The translations under genes and the position numbers were made by a program. From the NCBI RefSeq assembly GCF_019312595.1, contig NZ_JAHWDQ010000002.1, forward strand, positions 372,001 through 436,000: a DNA stretch of 64,000 nt. Reading direction: 5' to 3'. Origin of the DNA: Zhongshania aquimaris. Lineage in GTDB: Bacteria > Pseudomonadota > Gammaproteobacteria > Pseudomonadales > Spongiibacteraceae. The notes beneath the pieces are model-generated. The model searched no databases, had not been told where the DNA came from, and saw only the letters and a list, made by a program, of their open reading frames with translations. Shown here piece by piece: positions 49,091-59,051 of the stretch (positions are counted from its first letter, which is position 1; each line of letters opens with the position of its first letter).

Positions 49091-50914
49091 ATGACGGAGT
49101 TTGCTCGGGTAATACGCGACTTGGTTTCTGTGCTGCCGGCGGTTTTATATCGACCTCCGAAAGACAATGAAAAGAAATCTCTAGGCCGACTTTTTCAAGA
49201 AACTGCAGCGCGCTATGCAGATAAGTCCGCGATTGTCTTTGAGGGTCGTGAATTAAGCTGGGGTGAATTCAATATCTTAGTTAATCGCCTTGCCCATGCC
49301 TTAAAAGGTCAGGGTGTACAGCGCGGTGATTGCGTTGGTCTTCTAATGGAAAACCGTATCGAGATGCTAGCCTGTTTTTTCGCGCTGGCTAAGCTTGGTG
49401 CGGCGACGGGATTGATTAATACCAGCTTGCAAAGCAAGTCACTGGTTCACTGTATTAATATTACTAATGCAACTAAGTGCATTGTTGGTCAAGAGCTGAT
49501 AGGCAGTATTGCCGACGTTAAAGATGAGTTACCGCTGTCAGACAATGATTTTATTTGGGTTAAAGACGAGGCGCTGACTAGTTCTGTTGCTGAGGTGGGC
49601 CCCGACTCTTTGGCGCCCTCATGGGCCTTAGATGTGATGGCAACATTAGATACTATGCCCAGCGATAATTTGCCCGAGACCCTCGATATTCGAGCGGGCG
49701 AAAAGGCCTGTTATATACTTACCTCTGGCACAACGGGCTTGCCTAAGGCCGCGCTTATATTGCACCGTCGGTATTTGGCCGCATCAGAGCCGTATGCCCG
49801 TATTGGGTTTCGTGCCAAGCAAACAGATAGAATTTATCTTTGCTTGCCGCTCTATCATTTCACAGGTTTAGGTCCCGGCGTTGGGACTAGTCTTTACTCC
49901 GGTGCATCGATATTTCTACGCCGACGTTTTTCGGCTAGTAATTTTTGGTCCGAGGTTCGGGAGCATCAAACGACATTATTTGTATACGTTGGGGAGTTGT
50001 GCCGGTATTTGGCTATGCAAAAAGAATCCCCCGATGAGAAAAATAATCCGATTCAGACCATGGTCGGTAATGGCTTGCGGCCAGATGTGTGGGATGTGTT
50101 TCGACAGCGATTCAAAATACCTCGTATAACGGAGTTTTATGGCTCCAGCGAAGGAAACGCGTTTTTTATTAATTTGCTAAACAAAGATAAAACGATTGGT
50201 ACCACGTCGGCCGATATATTGTTGGTGAAGTATGATTTTGATGCGGATGAAATGGTTCGTGATGCCAAAGGGAAGTTGGCTGAGGTGAATGACGGGGAGC
50301 CCGGTGTTCTCCTGATGAAAATTGATGATCGTTTTAAATTTGATGGTTATAACGACAAGAAAGCATCGAACAGTAAAGTATTGTCAGATGTGAGAAAAAA
50401 GGGTGATCGTTGGTTTAATACTGGTGATGTCATCAAAAAGATTGATGTTGGTTTCGCCCTCGGCCTAGCGCATTATCAATTTGTCGACCGATTGGGTGAT
50501 ACATTTCGATGGCGCTCAGAAAACGTGTCTACGAATGAAGTGGGCGAGATTCTAAATGCGAATTCACAGATTGAGATCGCTAATGTGTATGGCGTAGAAG
50601 TTCCGGGCGTCGAGGGTCGCGCGGGGATGGCGGCAATAACCTTAAGACACGGTGTGGAATTCGATTCTGACGAGTTTTCAAACTACGTTATGACTGAGAT
50701 GCCAGCCTACGCACGACCCGTGTTTATACGGATTCAGCCTGCGGCGGAGACTACCGTCACCTTCAAGTTATTCAAGGCGAGTTTGCGCAAGCAGTCATAT
50801 AATCTTAGTGAAGTTGAGGATGTGATCTATGTGTTAAAACCAAAGTCTAGCCGCTATGAAGTGTTAGATAATGAGTTTTACCAGTCCATTATTAATGGTC
50901 AGCATGGCTACTAA
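49091..50914 (+). CDS. FATP-type long-chain acyl-CoA synthetase
   Basis: 607-residue ANL-superfamily ligase. The P-loop is YILTSGTTGLPKAA (about 211-224), the adenylate-binding segment is TEFYGSSEGN, and the hinge is WFNTGDVI. The GDTFRWRSENVSTNEV segment is typical of the FATP/SLC27 very-long-chain acyl-CoA synthetase group rather than FadD. It should activate fatty acids or related acids with ATP and CoA, perhaps coupled to uptake. It follows the cassette-like island and ends at a strong terminator. Confidence 0.92.
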   Translation: MTEFARVIRDLVSVLPAVLYRPPKDNEKKSLGRLFQETAARYADKSAIVFEGRELSWGEFNILVNRLAHALKGQGVQRGDCVGLLMENRIEMLACFFALAKLGAATGLINTSLQSKSLVHCINITNATKCIVGQELIGSIADVKDELPLSDNDFIWVKDEALTSSVAEVGPDSLAPSWALDVMATLDTMPSDNLPETLDIRAGEKACYILTSGTTGLPKAALILHRRYLAASEPYARIGFRAKQTDRIYLCLPLYHFTGLGPGVGTSLYSGASIFLRRRFSASNFWSEVREHQTTLFVYVGELCRYLAMQKESPDEKNNPIQTMVGNGLRPDVWDVFRQRFKIPRITEFYGSSEGNAFFINLLNKDKTIGTTSADILLVKYDFDADEMVRDAKGKLAEVNDGEPGVLLMKIDDRFKFDGYNDKKASNSKVLSDVRKKGDRWFNTGDVIKKIDVGFALGLAHYQFVDRLGDTFRWRSENVSTNEVGEILNANSQIEIANVYGVEVPGVEGRAGMAAITLRHGVEFDSDEFSNYVMTEMPAYARPVFIRIQPAAETTVTFKLFKASLRKQSYNLSEVEDVIYVLKPKSSRYEVLDNEFYQSIINGQHGY

Positions 50915-50977
50915 AATGTAAAAATACTGGGCAGGCACTGCAATGCTGTGCCCTTCGCAAAGAGTTATTTATACAAA

Positions 50978-51016
50978 TAAAAAGGGCGCGTCTCAATGTG
51001 AGGCGCGCCCTTTTTT
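50978..51016. terminator. Strong bidirectional intrinsic terminator
   Basis: Stem AAAGGGCGCG-T-CTCA / TGAG-G-CGCGCCCTTT (50981-50995, 50999-51013) with a 3-base loop and one T-G pair, an A-run to the left and TTTTTT to the right. It serves the acyl-CoA synthetase and the convergent minus-strand gene. Confidence 0.92.
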
Positions 51017-51039
51017 ACCGACTTAAGTTGAATTAAGAC

Positions 51040-52683
51040 CTACATCATTTCTTTCATCAAGGCTTGCAGCGCTGCTTCGCGATCACCCAGTAGATCCTGG
51101 TATTGGCTTAGCATGTTTTGCTTGTCTTGGAGTTGCGCCATTTGTGGGCCGTAGTCTTCGCTCAGTTTGGATTTCAGCTTGGTCTGCGCATCGGCGAGTT
51201 GTGATTTCAGTTCCGCGCCCAGCACGTCACCCAGGATGCGATCCAGGTTGGATTTAAGTTTAATGGCGGGGTCGTTGACGGTGCCGTTTACGCTTAAATC
51301 CATAACGAGTTTGCTAACGTCCTCTAGCGCTGCGGCTAGTAAGTTTGCGGTTTTGTTGTCGCTGGCAGTTTTGGCTACCAGGAGTTTTGCTTGATTGACT
51401 AAGCCGGCAACAGATCCTTTGAGATTGTCGCCATCAATAGAAAAGTTCGCTGCAATGTCAGCAATCCCTTTTTCTAATTGCAGTGGCAGTTCTGGGCTTT
51501 GAGAAAGGGATACACCAGATAGAGCGAGTTGCTTTAAGCCCATATTGAAAACACTTTTTAAGGTGTCGTTGCGCTGATCAAAGATACCGTCGATGACCAA
51601 TTGTGATTTCTGTTCCATGCCACCGCGCAGCGCCATGGTGATGGGTTTGTTCCAGTAGTCTTGCTTGTCGGTGACGTCGTTAATTTCGCCTGAGTAAGCA
51701 AGCTTTTCACCGCCGATTACTTGGTAACCGTCGATGAGGATTTTGCGAATTAATATATTTACTGGCAAGTCTGCAGCTGGCTCTGTGCTAGGTGCAGGTT
51801 CTTCTGCACTCGCCATTTTGCCCATAGTTTCTTTATAAAGGGTCAGGCCACGCTGTACAGTGGCATTGACTTCGTCGCCCAGTAAAAAGCGCAACATGCC
51901 TTCAGTGCCTTGGTCTAAACCGTATTTCGACATCATGCGCTTAGATTGATCTGCCGGTAAATTGGCAGCGCGTAGGCTGAGTGACTTGACGGCGGCAGAG
52001 TCGGCTTTCAAATCTTCTTTTAAATTGTCGAACTGGCGGAGCTCGGCTTTGATGTCGTCGCGCAATTCTTTTGCACCGGCGAGACGCTCGATCACGTTTT
52101 TGTTTTTTAGCTCATCCCAGCGTTTTTTGTACTGGTCGAACTGGGTTTGATCAGGGACTTTCTCGGACTTGGTTTTCCAGCGCGATTCAATGTCGGTAAA
52201 GCCAGTTTGAATCTCGGTAACTTCCGCCTGGATGTTGGCTTTTTCTTCCGCCAGCAAGGCATTTGGATCGGGCAGGCTTATGCTTGGCATTCCGCTGGCG
52301 CTGTCTTCCTTAGGTGGCGGCATGCTGCCATCTAAGGTGCCCGGGGTGCTGCGCTCGGTATACATTTGCAGGCCAGATAGCACTACTTGGTCGGCGATAA
52401 CCTGCATTTTCAGCAGGGCTTTGGCGTCGACATCGGCGGAGACTTTTTCGCTTTGCAGAAGGTTGCGCATAGGCTCTTGCGGATTGGCGACAGTAAGGCC
52501 GTTGAGTGCGACGTGGGTGGGATAAAAACTAATATCCACACTATCGACATCGACACGGGCGCCAACTTGTTTGCTACCTTCGCTTTCGATCACAAATTTG
52601 GCAATGGGCTCAAGGGCGAAAACAACACCGATGACCGCGACTACTAGCAGGATGACAATACCCTGCAAAATCCGTTTGAACAT
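51040..52683 (-). CDS. AsmA-like membrane-anchored protein (TIGR03545-like)
   Basis: 547 residues from the ATG at 52681-52683, the first with GGAG upstream (about 10 bases). An N-terminal membrane helix (about 6-25) is followed by a beta-rich AsmA-like segment (VDSVDISFYPTHVALNGLTVANP). A long coiled-coil helical region (about 145-240), further beta structure and a second coiled-coil near the C-terminus follow. The overall form matches the TIGR03545 group. Its usual small TIGR03546 partner is not next to it. Its role is probably envelope lipid or outer-membrane homeostasis, by analogy only. Confidence 0.75.
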   Translation of the reverse strand: MFKRILQGIVILLVVAVIGVVFALEPIAKFVIESEGSKQVGARVDVDSVDISFYPTHVALNGLTVANPQEPMRNLLQSEKVSADVDAKALLKMQVIADQVVLSGLQMYTERSTPGTLDGSMPPPKEDSASGMPSISLPDPNALLAEEKANIQAEVTEIQTGFTDIESRWKTKSEKVPDQTQFDQYKKRWDELKNKNVIERLAGAKELRDDIKAELRQFDNLKEDLKADSAAVKSLSLRAANLPADQSKRMMSKYGLDQGTEGMLRFLLGDEVNATVQRGLTLYKETMGKMASAEEPAPSTEPAADLPVNILIRKILIDGYQVIGGEKLAYSGEINDVTDKQDYWNKPITMALRGGMEQKSQLVIDGIFDQRNDTLKSVFNMGLKQLALSGVSLSQSPELPLQLEKGIADIAANFSIDGDNLKGSVAGLVNQAKLLVAKTASDNKTANLLAAALEDVSKLVMDLSVNGTVNDPAIKLKSNLDRILGDVLGAELKSQLADAQTKLKSKLSEDYGPQMAQLQDKQNMLSQYQDLLGDREAALQALMKEMM

Positions 52684-52896
52684 GAGACGACTTCTCCATC
52701 TGGCGGAATGTACACCGTGGTGCAGAACTTCCGGCATGATTTATTTTGAATTTAATGGGCTTGGTGCGCAGTGTAGCGCTATATCGCCAGCATAGCGCGT
52801 TAGCTATGTCACATAAACCGCTGGCGGTTTAGACCGCCGAGTTGGGCTTTAGTGCGGCGCGAGCTGGGATTAAAATATAGGGCTTTTACAGGCTAG

Positions 52897-53532
52897 CTAG
52901 GCATCGTTGCTGACAATATATTTGCCCACGCCTGAGCTCTGCTGATATGCGGCCTGAGCGGACAGAGCGGTGGTTTGATTGATGTTGGCCCACAGCAGTT
53001 GACGGTGATTTTGATGCTCCCGCCACAAGGTGAATTGGCCGCTGTGGTCGCGGTCTATGGTGATTAGGCTGACAACACTGTTTTCCGCTGTGATGGCGCT
53101 GGGATTTGTTAGCGCAATGCTGCGTCCGGCGACGTGGGCAATCTCATTCACTTCTACGCCATTCACAAAAAGTATGGCGCAGATATCCCCTTGCAGCGGC
53201 GGTGTTTGTCGGCCTGCCGGCAGAAGTAATTGTTGAGGGCTTTGCCGCTGACAGCGCCAGTGACTGGGGAGCTGACTGAGGGGAATATCGCTGATCTGCA
53301 GGTCTTCTATGGCATAGGCAATGCACAGCGGCACTGTCGCTGGTGATTGTAAAAGATTGCCATTGCGGAGCCTGACTTGCCCTTGCAGCAGCTTACTGTC
53401 ACAGCGCCCGCAGTTGCCATTGCGGCAGCTGCGAGTAACCGGCAGAGTGGCAGCAAGACATTGTTCAAGCAGATTTTGGTCTTTGTTGATGGTCAGGCTA
53501 AGTGCGGTATCGACAATACTTAGCGTGACCAT
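52897..53532 (-). CDS. [2Fe-2S] ferredoxin-type protein with a C-terminal extension
   Basis: 211 residues. Plant-type ferredoxin N-terminus: C36-x4-C41-x2-C44 in SCRNGNCGRC, and a fourth Cys at 70 after a 25-residue spacing. Residues about 85-211 form an unrecognised domain rich in beta-strand patterns and free of cysteines. The ATG at 53530-53532 is 2 bases from the rdgB stop, so it is probably co-translated with rdgB. It likely carries electrons to an unknown partner; no oxygenase or reductase adjoins. Confidence 0.72.
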   Translation of the reverse strand: MVTLSIVDTALSLTINKDQNLLEQCLAATLPVTRSCRNGNCGRCDSKLLQGQVRLRNGNLLQSPATVPLCIAYAIEDLQISDIPLSQLPSHWRCQRQSPQQLLLPAGRQTPPLQGDICAILFVNGVEVNEIAHVAGRSIALTNPSAITAENSVVSLITIDRDHSGQFTLWREHQNHRQLLWANINQTTALSAQAAYQQSSGVGKYIVSNDA

Positions 53533-53534
53533 GG

Positions 53535-54158
53535 TTAGGCGCCTAGGTATTCGGTGCGCAATCTGGGTAGCAGTTGTTGCAGTGCCAGTGCGCGGTGACT
53601 GATTTTGTTTTTTTGCTCTTTGCTTAGTTCTGCAGAGCAGCAGTCTAGACTGGCGATGTAGAACAGCGGGTCGTAGCCGAAGCCATTGTCGCCGCGTGGC
53701 GCGCTTAGGATTTCGCCATGCCATTGGCCTTCGCACACTAGCGGCGCAGGATCGTCGGCGTGGCGCACAAAGGCGAGCGCGCAGTGGAAATGCGCGCCGC
53801 GATTGCTGTGTGCCTTTAGTGTTTCTAATAGCTTGGTATTGTTGTCGGCATCTTGTGCGTTGGCACCCGCGTAGCGCGCGGAGTAAATGCCGGGTGCACC
53901 GCCCAACGCATCAACGCACAGACCTGAGTCGTCGGCCAGTGCAGCAAACCCGGTTTGGCGTGCCGCGTTGCGTGCCTTGAGAATAGCATTCTCGATAAAG
54001 CTGAGACCGTTCTCTTCTGCTTCGACTACATCGAAATCTGCTTGGCTGCGCAGGGTAATGCCTAAGCCGTTTAGTAAATCACTTAACTCACGTAATTTGC
54101 CGCGGTTGCCGCTGGCAAGAACCACGGTATTCTCAGCGAAAGAGGGTGTAGTGGTCAT
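53535..54158 (-). CDS. rdgB: dITP/XTP pyrophosphatase
   Basis: Hydrolyses non-canonical purine NTPs (dITP, XTP) to keep them out of DNA and RNA. It is 207 residues, normal length. Ham1 family marks are [13 protein letters not shown] (13-25), [42 protein letters not shown], and the terminal FGYDPLF and KISHRALAL blocks. It is part of the conserved rdgB-DUF4426-metW-metX order seen in Pseudomonas. Confidence 0.96.
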   Translation of the reverse strand: MTTTPSFAENTVVLASGNRGKLRELSDLLNGLGITLRSQADFDVVEAEENGLSFIENAILKARNAARQTGFAALADDSGLCVDALGGAPGIYSARYAGANAQDADNNTKLLETLKAHSNRGAHFHCALAFVRHADDPAPLVCEGQWHGEILSAPRGDNGFGYDPLFYIASLDCCSAELSKEQKNKISHRALALQQLLPRLRTEYLGA

Positions 54159-54161
54159 TGT

Positions 54162-54632
54162 CTACTCGTCATCGACATATATCATTTTGTTGAACTGAAT
54201 ATCGTAGCTGGGACGATTGTCTACGCTCACCGAAAGGCGGAAGTCTTGGCGCTCGTCATTGCTGATTTCAAATTCCGCGATGTAGTAAATAGCGTCTTGT
54301 TCAATGATTTCTCTAAATTCTAAGGGCGTGCGATGAATAAGGTCGGAGCTAGTGCCTTCAACTTTGGCTCGCACAGCAAGGTTGGTGGTGTCGAGTTGGC
54401 GGCGCACTGACACGTTAATTAAAAACTTATTGTCACCGCGAATTATGCCGTAGCTTTTGGCGACTTGCGGTGTGAGAAAGGTGGAGTTGACTACGCTGTA
54501 ATGCACCGTGTCTTTGCCGAAGCTGGAGCTGGTGGCGGTAACCGGCGGCGCTTCTTGTGCGCTGGCAGCCGCGCTAAATAGCGCGCTAAATACTAGTGTG
54601 AAGATGGCGGTGTAGTTCGTGATTCTTTTCAT
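54162..54632 (-). CDS. DUF4426 exported protein
   Basis: 156 residues with a signal peptide (hydrophobic about 8-22, cleavage near SAAASA). The mature part is beta-rich with HYSVVNSTFLTPQVAKSYGI, matching the DUF4426 family found between rdgB and metW in Pseudomonas and relatives. The function is unknown. The gene lies 3 bases upstream of the rdgB start and 22 bases after the metW stop. Confidence 0.85.
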   Translation of the reverse strand: MKRITNYTAIFTLVFSALFSAAASAQEAPPVTATSSSFGKDTVHYSVVNSTFLTPQVAKSYGIIRGDNKFLINVSVRRQLDTTNLAVRAKVEGTSSDLIHRTPLEFREIIEQDAIYYIAEFEISNDERQDFRLSVSVDNRPSYDIQFNKMIYVDDE

Positions 54633-54654
54633 ATTAGACTCGGTGTGCGCTGAA

Positions 54655-55245
54655 TTATTTGCTTATGTGGTAAACCGCAGTCACGCCCAATAAATTGGGG
54701 AAGCGGTTAGCTAATGGTGACTGGCTATTGTCGGCGCCGATCACGCTGCTATTTAGAATGCGTATATTTTTTTCGTCGCAAAGTGTTTCAAAATCCTTCA
54801 CGGTACAAAAGTGAATATTGGGGGTGTCGTACCAGGTGTAGGGCAAAAATTTTGACACAGGCATTTTGCCGCGATGACCCAAATACCAGCGGCTGCGCCA
54901 GTGACCAAAGTTTGGGAAAGTAACAATGCACTCGCGGCCAACCCGCAGCATTTCGTCGATGACCAAATGCGGATAGCGCAGGGTTTGCAGTGCCAGTGTC
55001 ATCACCACCATATCGAAGCTGTCGTCGCGGAAATTGCCCAAGCCGACGTTAAGATCGTGCTCTATGACATTGACGCCGCGGGCGAGCGCGCGGGTAATAT
55101 TGTCTGGGTCGATCTCAAGACCGACGCCAGAGATATTTTTTTCTTTGCCTAAAGTTTCCAGCAACATGCCGTCGCCACAGCCGAGGTCGAGCACCCGGCT
55201 ATTGGCATTAATCCACGGCTGAATCAGGGTGAGGTCAAAACGCAT
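54655..55245 (-). CDS. metW: MetW methyltransferase-like methionine-synthesis protein
   Basis: 196-residue Rossmann methyltransferase-like protein that supports homoserine acylation by MetX in many bacteria. It has [17 protein letters not shown] (about 17-33), [42 protein letters not shown], and [15 protein letters not shown]. The ATG at 55243-55245 has AGGAG 7 bases upstream; this start overlaps the metX end by 11 bases. It is translationally coupled to metX. Confidence 0.95.
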   Translation of the reverse strand: MRFDLTLIQPWINANSRVLDLGCGDGMLLETLGKEKNISGVGLEIDPDNITRALARGVNVIEHDLNVGLGNFRDDSFDMVVMTLALQTLRYPHLVIDEMLRVGRECIVTFPNFGHWRSRWYLGHRGKMPVSKFLPYTWYDTPNIHFCTVKDFETLCDEKNIRILNSSVIGADNSQSPLANRFPNLLGVTAVYHISK

Positions 55246-56419
55246 GGCCAAGCTCCTGTTTGAGTCGCTTCATATAGCCGTGGAAGACGTCCATATAGCG
55301 GGGGATGGGAATAAGGAAAGCATCGTGGCCGTGGTCTGCTTCTATTTCTGCGTAGCTTACCGATTTATTGGCGGCGACAAGGGCGTCGACAATTTCACGC
55401 GAACGGGCGGGCGCGAAGCGCCAATCGGTGGTGAAGGAGGCCACTAAAAATGCACACTTGGCGTGCTTAAAGGCCTCGACCGGATCGTCATTGTATTCGC
55501 GGGCGAGGTCGTAGTAGTCCAGCGCCTTGGTCATCAGTAAATAGGTGTTGGCGTCAAAGCTGCCAGAGAAGGCTTCGCCTTGATAGCGCAAATAACTTTC
55601 GACCTCAAACTCCACCGCCGTTTCTGACCCTGCGCCCAGCGCAAGGTTGCCGGTTTTAAGTTCGCGGCCAAATTTTTGCTTCATGCCGTCTTCAGACAGG
55701 TAGGTGATATGGCCGACCATTCTCGCCAGACCGAGGCCCTGTTTTGGCAGGGTGTTGTGCTCAAGGTAGCGACCTTCGTGGAAGTTGGCGTCTGAGGTGA
55801 TGGCGCGGCGTGCAATCTCATTAAAGGCAATATTTTGCGCAGACAGCTTCATGGCTGAGGCAATCACGATGCAGTGACGCAGGGCGTCCGGGTATTCGAG
55901 CGCCCAGCGCATGGCTTGCATACCGCCCAAGCTGCCACCGATGACGGCGGCCCATTGCGAAATGCCGAAATGCTGCATCATTAAATACTGGCTTTCTACC
56001 CAATCGCGACAGCGCAGCGGTGGAAAGTCTGGGCCCCAGGGTTTGCCGGTTGTTGGGTTGATCGAGGTGGGGCCAGTTGAGCCGTGGCAGCCGCCAATAT
56101 TGTTAATACTTAATACAAAGAAAACATTGGTATCGATGGGTTTGCCCGGCCCAATGCAGCTGTCCCACCAGCCAGTTTTACGATCGTCGGCGCTGTGCTT
56201 ACCGGCTGCGTGATGATGGCCGCTCAGGGCGTGACAAATTAAAATCCCATTGGATTTTTCTGCGTTCAGTTCGCCGTAGGTTTCGTAAACAATATCGTGC
56301 TCTGGCAGCGCGCGGCCGCAGGCTAGCTGCAGCGGCTGATCGAAGTGCAGCGTTTGCGGCACGACAATGCCGACGCTGTCGTTATCCGCAGTAGGTGTGC
56401 TGGGCGGAGCTTCTGTCAT
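55235..56419 (-). CDS. metX: Homoserine O-acyltransferase MetX
   Basis: 394-residue alpha/beta-hydrolase acyltransferase that makes O-succinyl- or O-acetylhomoserine in methionine synthesis. The nucleophile is Ser163 in [12 protein letters not shown], flanked by [17 protein letters not shown], the GPDFPPLR loop and the C-terminal DHGHDAFL with the catalytic His. Gammaproteobacterial MetX next to MetW is often succinyl-specific (MetXS), but the donor cannot be fixed from sequence alone. It is transcribed just ahead of metW, with overlap. Confidence 0.95.
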   Translation of the reverse strand: MTEAPPSTPTADNDSVGIVVPQTLHFDQPLQLACGRALPEHDIVYETYGELNAEKSNGILICHALSGHHHAAGKHSADDRKTGWWDSCIGPGKPIDTNVFFVLSINNIGGCHGSTGPTSINPTTGKPWGPDFPPLRCRDWVESQYLMMQHFGISQWAAVIGGSLGGMQAMRWALEYPDALRHCIVIASAMKLSAQNIAFNEIARRAITSDANFHEGRYLEHNTLPKQGLGLARMVGHITYLSEDGMKQKFGRELKTGNLALGAGSETAVEFEVESYLRYQGEAFSGSFDANTYLLMTKALDYYDLAREYNDDPVEAFKHAKCAFLVASFTTDWRFAPARSREIVDALVAANKSVSYAEIEADHGHDAFLIPIPRYMDVFHGYMKRLKQELGHAF

Positions 56420-56510
56420 GTGGACCGATATCCTTGTTGGCCGGTGCTTGATTTTACCGTCTTGCCGGCAGTTTGTGCATTTGGTGTCGGCCGTTTAAAA
56501 CGGACTTGGT

Positions 56511-56813
56511 TTACGGTTGTTCTATATTCAGCGCACTTGGTATTGTTGTGGGCGCCAAAATCTTAAAGGTTTTCTGCCGGCTTTGTGAGCCCGTACTAAG
56601 TTCTACAGCCTGTTTGCTTACGGCAAATTGCTCGGCCAGAAAAGCGCATAAACTGGCGTTGGCCTTGCCTTCGATTGCCGCTGAACGAACCCGTATTTTT
56701 AAACGGTCGCCATGTTGGCCGGCAAACTCGTTGGCGCTGGCGCCCGCTTGAATATGGCAGAACAATATTAAATTATCACCTTGCCAGCGACAAAACGCGG
56801 GCATCTCTGCCAC
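56511..56813 (-). CDS. yggU: DUF167/YggU family protein
   Basis: 100 residues. YggU-type alpha/beta protein with IQAGASANEFAGQHGDRLKIRVRSAAIEGKAN (about 21-52) and the closing SRQKTFKIL. The function is unknown, and it usually lies with yggT and proC. The gene is 3 bases after yggT on the minus strand and about 90 bases before metX. Confidence 0.9.
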   Translation of the reverse strand: MAEMPAFCRWQGDNLILFCHIQAGASANEFAGQHGDRLKIRVRSAAIEGKANASLCAFLAEQFAVSKQAVELSTGSQSRQKTFKILAPTTIPSALNIEQP

Positions 56814-56816
56814 TAT

Positions 56817-57404
56817 TTACAGCCCCATAATCAGGGCGGGATGGAGGCCGACGCCGGCTGCCACATGGCGCAGTATCACTTCGAGTACATTGATACACAA
56901 AAAAACCAAAATGGGTGACAAGTCCAGGCCGCCCATGGTGGGTAGCAGTTTGCGGAATGGCGCCATCACCGGCTCAGTGATTTGATACAAAATTTGTGCG
57001 GCGGGGTGAGCGCCGCCCTGGGCGACCCAGCTCATGATGATATTGGCGATGATCGCAAAGAAGTACAGGTTTAACACGGCGCTGCACAGGCCGATCACCG
57101 ACCAAATTAATAACTGCGCTGGGTTGGGAAAGCCGCCGCCGTAAAGTTGCAATAGCAGGGTAATGCCCACAGCTTGCGCAATGAATGCGAGTAGTAGCGA
57201 GGCAGTGTCTATTTTACCGACGCTGGGAATAATTTTGCGCAGTGGAATCACCAGCGGATTAGTGGCTTTAACTAAAAACTGGCAGATGGGGTTATAAAAG
57301 TCTGCGCGTACTAATTGCAAAATCATCCGCAGTAAAAAAGCCACAATGGCTAAGCTGATGACGGTGTTCAACAACATGGTGGTAATTTCTGCAGCAGCTG
57401 ACAT
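56817..57404 (-). CDS. yggT: YggT family membrane protein
   Basis: 195-residue inner-membrane protein with two YGGT repeats, each of about two helices (about 1-30 with 57-80, and 95-125 with 155-185). The QFLVKATNPLVIPLRKIIP and QITEPVMAPFRKLLP motifs repeat. YggT homologues have been linked to osmotic or cation stress. It lies between proC and yggU, the standard order. Confidence 0.93.
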   Translation of the reverse strand: MSAAAEITTMLLNTVISLAIVAFLLRMILQLVRADFYNPICQFLVKATNPLVIPLRKIIPSVGKIDTASLLLAFIAQAVGITLLLQLYGGGFPNPAQLLIWSVIGLCSAVLNLYFFAIIANIIMSWVAQGGAHPAAQILYQITEPVMAPFRKLLPTMGGLDLSPILVFLCINVLEVILRHVAAGVGLHPALIMGL

Positions 57405-57409
57405 GTGTC

Positions 57410-58237
57410 TTATTCCCCTTCAAGTTCGATGGCTAGCTCTTCGGCGCGGATGCGTGCGCCCTCTAGTGCCTGCGCGAATAATTGGCGCAGGCCGCCCTCT
57501 TCTAACATATTGATAGCGCGTTCGGTGGTGCCCTTGGGTGAGGTTACTCGGCGGCGGAGTTCGGCGGCGTCGACATCACTGTTAACGGCCATTTGGGCTG
57601 CGCCCAACGCGGTTTGCAGGGTGAGCTGCTTGGCGACGTCTTCACTTAAGCCCATATTTTGACCGGCGGCTTGCATGGCTTCCATCACTAAAAAGAAATA
57701 CGCGGGGCCGCTGCCAGATACGGCGGTAACCGCGTCGAGTTGATTTTCTTGTTCTACCCAAAGCGCTACGCCTACAGCTTCTAATATCGCTGTGGCTTGC
57801 TGGCGTTGGCTGTCATTCACTTGCGAGTTGGCGAATAAGCCGGTGGCGCCGCTGCGAACCAGTGCGGGTGTATTGGGCATGCAGCGAACAATGGCGGGCG
57901 CGCCGCCGAGCCACGTTGCCAGACTGCCGCTGGTAACGCCGGCGGCAATGGTGATGACCAAGGGTTGGTGTACCTGCACCGACGCGGCAATGTCTAGCGC
58001 CACCACTTTCATAATTTGCGGTTTTACCGCCAGAATAATTACATCGACTTGGGCAATGAGCGCATGGTTGTCATTGCCGGTGTTGACAGGGGCAACGTTC
58101 TTTAGCTTGGCTAGGCTGTCGGCATTGGGATCGCTGGCCCAAATATTGTTGGCGGCCATGCCGCTGGCAACGAGCCCACCGATGATACTGGAGGCCATAT
58201 TGCCGCCGCCGATGAAGCCGATTTTCATCTCTTTCAC
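57410..58237 (-). CDS. proC: Pyrroline-5-carboxylate reductase
   Basis: Last step of proline synthesis, reducing pyrroline-5-carboxylate with NAD(P)H. It is 275 residues. The nucleotide-binding GFIGGGNMA is at 7-15. MPNTPALVRSGATGLFAN and the dimerisation block AVSGSGPAYFFLVMEAM, plus LRRRVTSPKGTTERAI, are typical. The GTG at 58235-58237 is preferred because GAGGA is 6 bases upstream; the in-frame ATG three codons later has no spaced site. Confidence 0.96.
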   Translation of the reverse strand: MKEMKIGFIGGGNMASSIIGGLVASGMAANNIWASDPNADSLAKLKNVAPVNTGNDNHALIAQVDVIILAVKPQIMKVVALDIAASVQVHQPLVITIAAGVTSGSLATWLGGAPAIVRCMPNTPALVRSGATGLFANSQVNDSQRQQATAILEAVGVALWVEQENQLDAVTAVSGSGPAYFFLVMEAMQAAGQNMGLSEDVAKQLTLQTALGAAQMAVNSDVDAAELRRRVTSPKGTTERAINMLEEGGLRQLFAQALEGARIRAEELAIELEGE

Positions 58238-58343
58238 GCTAGTTCCTCAATTCGCTTAATGCCCAGCCTTGGATTCTGACGAGTCGCCGACTGGAAAATT
58301 CCGCCCGCAGTATAGCAGTCCGGTTTTGATACTGGCAGTCGCA

Positions 58344-59051
58344 TCACTTTACTTGGGCTATCCGTGGGCCAAATATATCGCTGCCGATACGCACGATGGT
58401 GGCGCCTTCGGCAACCGCAGCTTCCATGTCTGATGACATCCCCATCGACAAGGTGTCGAGCGGAGCCTCTGGAAATTGCGTTTGTAGCGAAGTGAAAATA
58501 CCGCGTAGCGCAGCGAAGTTTTGTCGTTGCTGTTGGAGGTCGTCGGTATTGGCGGGAATAGCCATTAGCCCGCGCAGCCGCAAATGAGTTTGGCTGAGCA
58601 CTAATTTGGCAAGCTCGGCGACTTCGTCGATGTTGGCCCCGGCCTTACTGTCTTCATCGTTGATGTTGACTTGCAGGCAAATATTTAATGGCCCGCGCTG
58701 AGCGGGGCGCTGCTCATTGAGTCGAGTAATGATTTTGGCGCGGTCGACGCTGTGCACCCAGTCGAAGTGGCTGGCGATGGCGCGGGTTTTATTGGTTTGG
58801 ATAGGGCCAATAAAGTGCCAAGCGTCTGGTTGAACTCTTAGCTCTGCCTGCTTACTCAGTGCCTCTTGCAGATAGTTTTCGCCAATGTCAGTAATTCCGG
58901 CCGCGATAGCAGCGCTAATTTCTGTGACATTGCGGGTTTTAGTGACAGCCATGAGCCGTGGCGGTGATTGTCGCTCATAAAGTTGGCAGGCGGCCGCTAT
59001 TCGCGCCTGAATTGCTGCTATATTGGCTATTATGGTTGCTTGATTGCTCAT
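58344..59051 (-). CDS. yggS: YggS family PLP-homeostasis protein
   Basis: PLP-binding protein (PLPHP) that buffers pyridoxal phosphate. It is 235 residues from the ATG at 59049-59051. The PLP lysine is K38 in AVTKTRN, followed by GENYLQEALSK, WHFIGPIQTNK and the phosphate-binding SMGMSSDMEAAVAEGATIVRIGS. It is located between proC and the divergent pilT, as in Pseudomonas. An upstream in-frame ATG is also possible, but the ribosome binding sites are weak. Confidence 0.95.
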   Translation of the reverse strand: MSNQATIIANIAAIQARIAAACQLYERQSPPRLMAVTKTRNVTEISAAIAAGITDIGENYLQEALSKQAELRVQPDAWHFIGPIQTNKTRAIASHFDWVHSVDRAKIITRLNEQRPAQRGPLNICLQVNINDEDSKAGANIDEVAELAKLVLSQTHLRLRGLMAIPANTDDLQQQRQNFAALRGIFTSLQTQFPEAPLDTLSMGMSSDMEAAVAEGATIVRIGSDIFGPRIAQVK

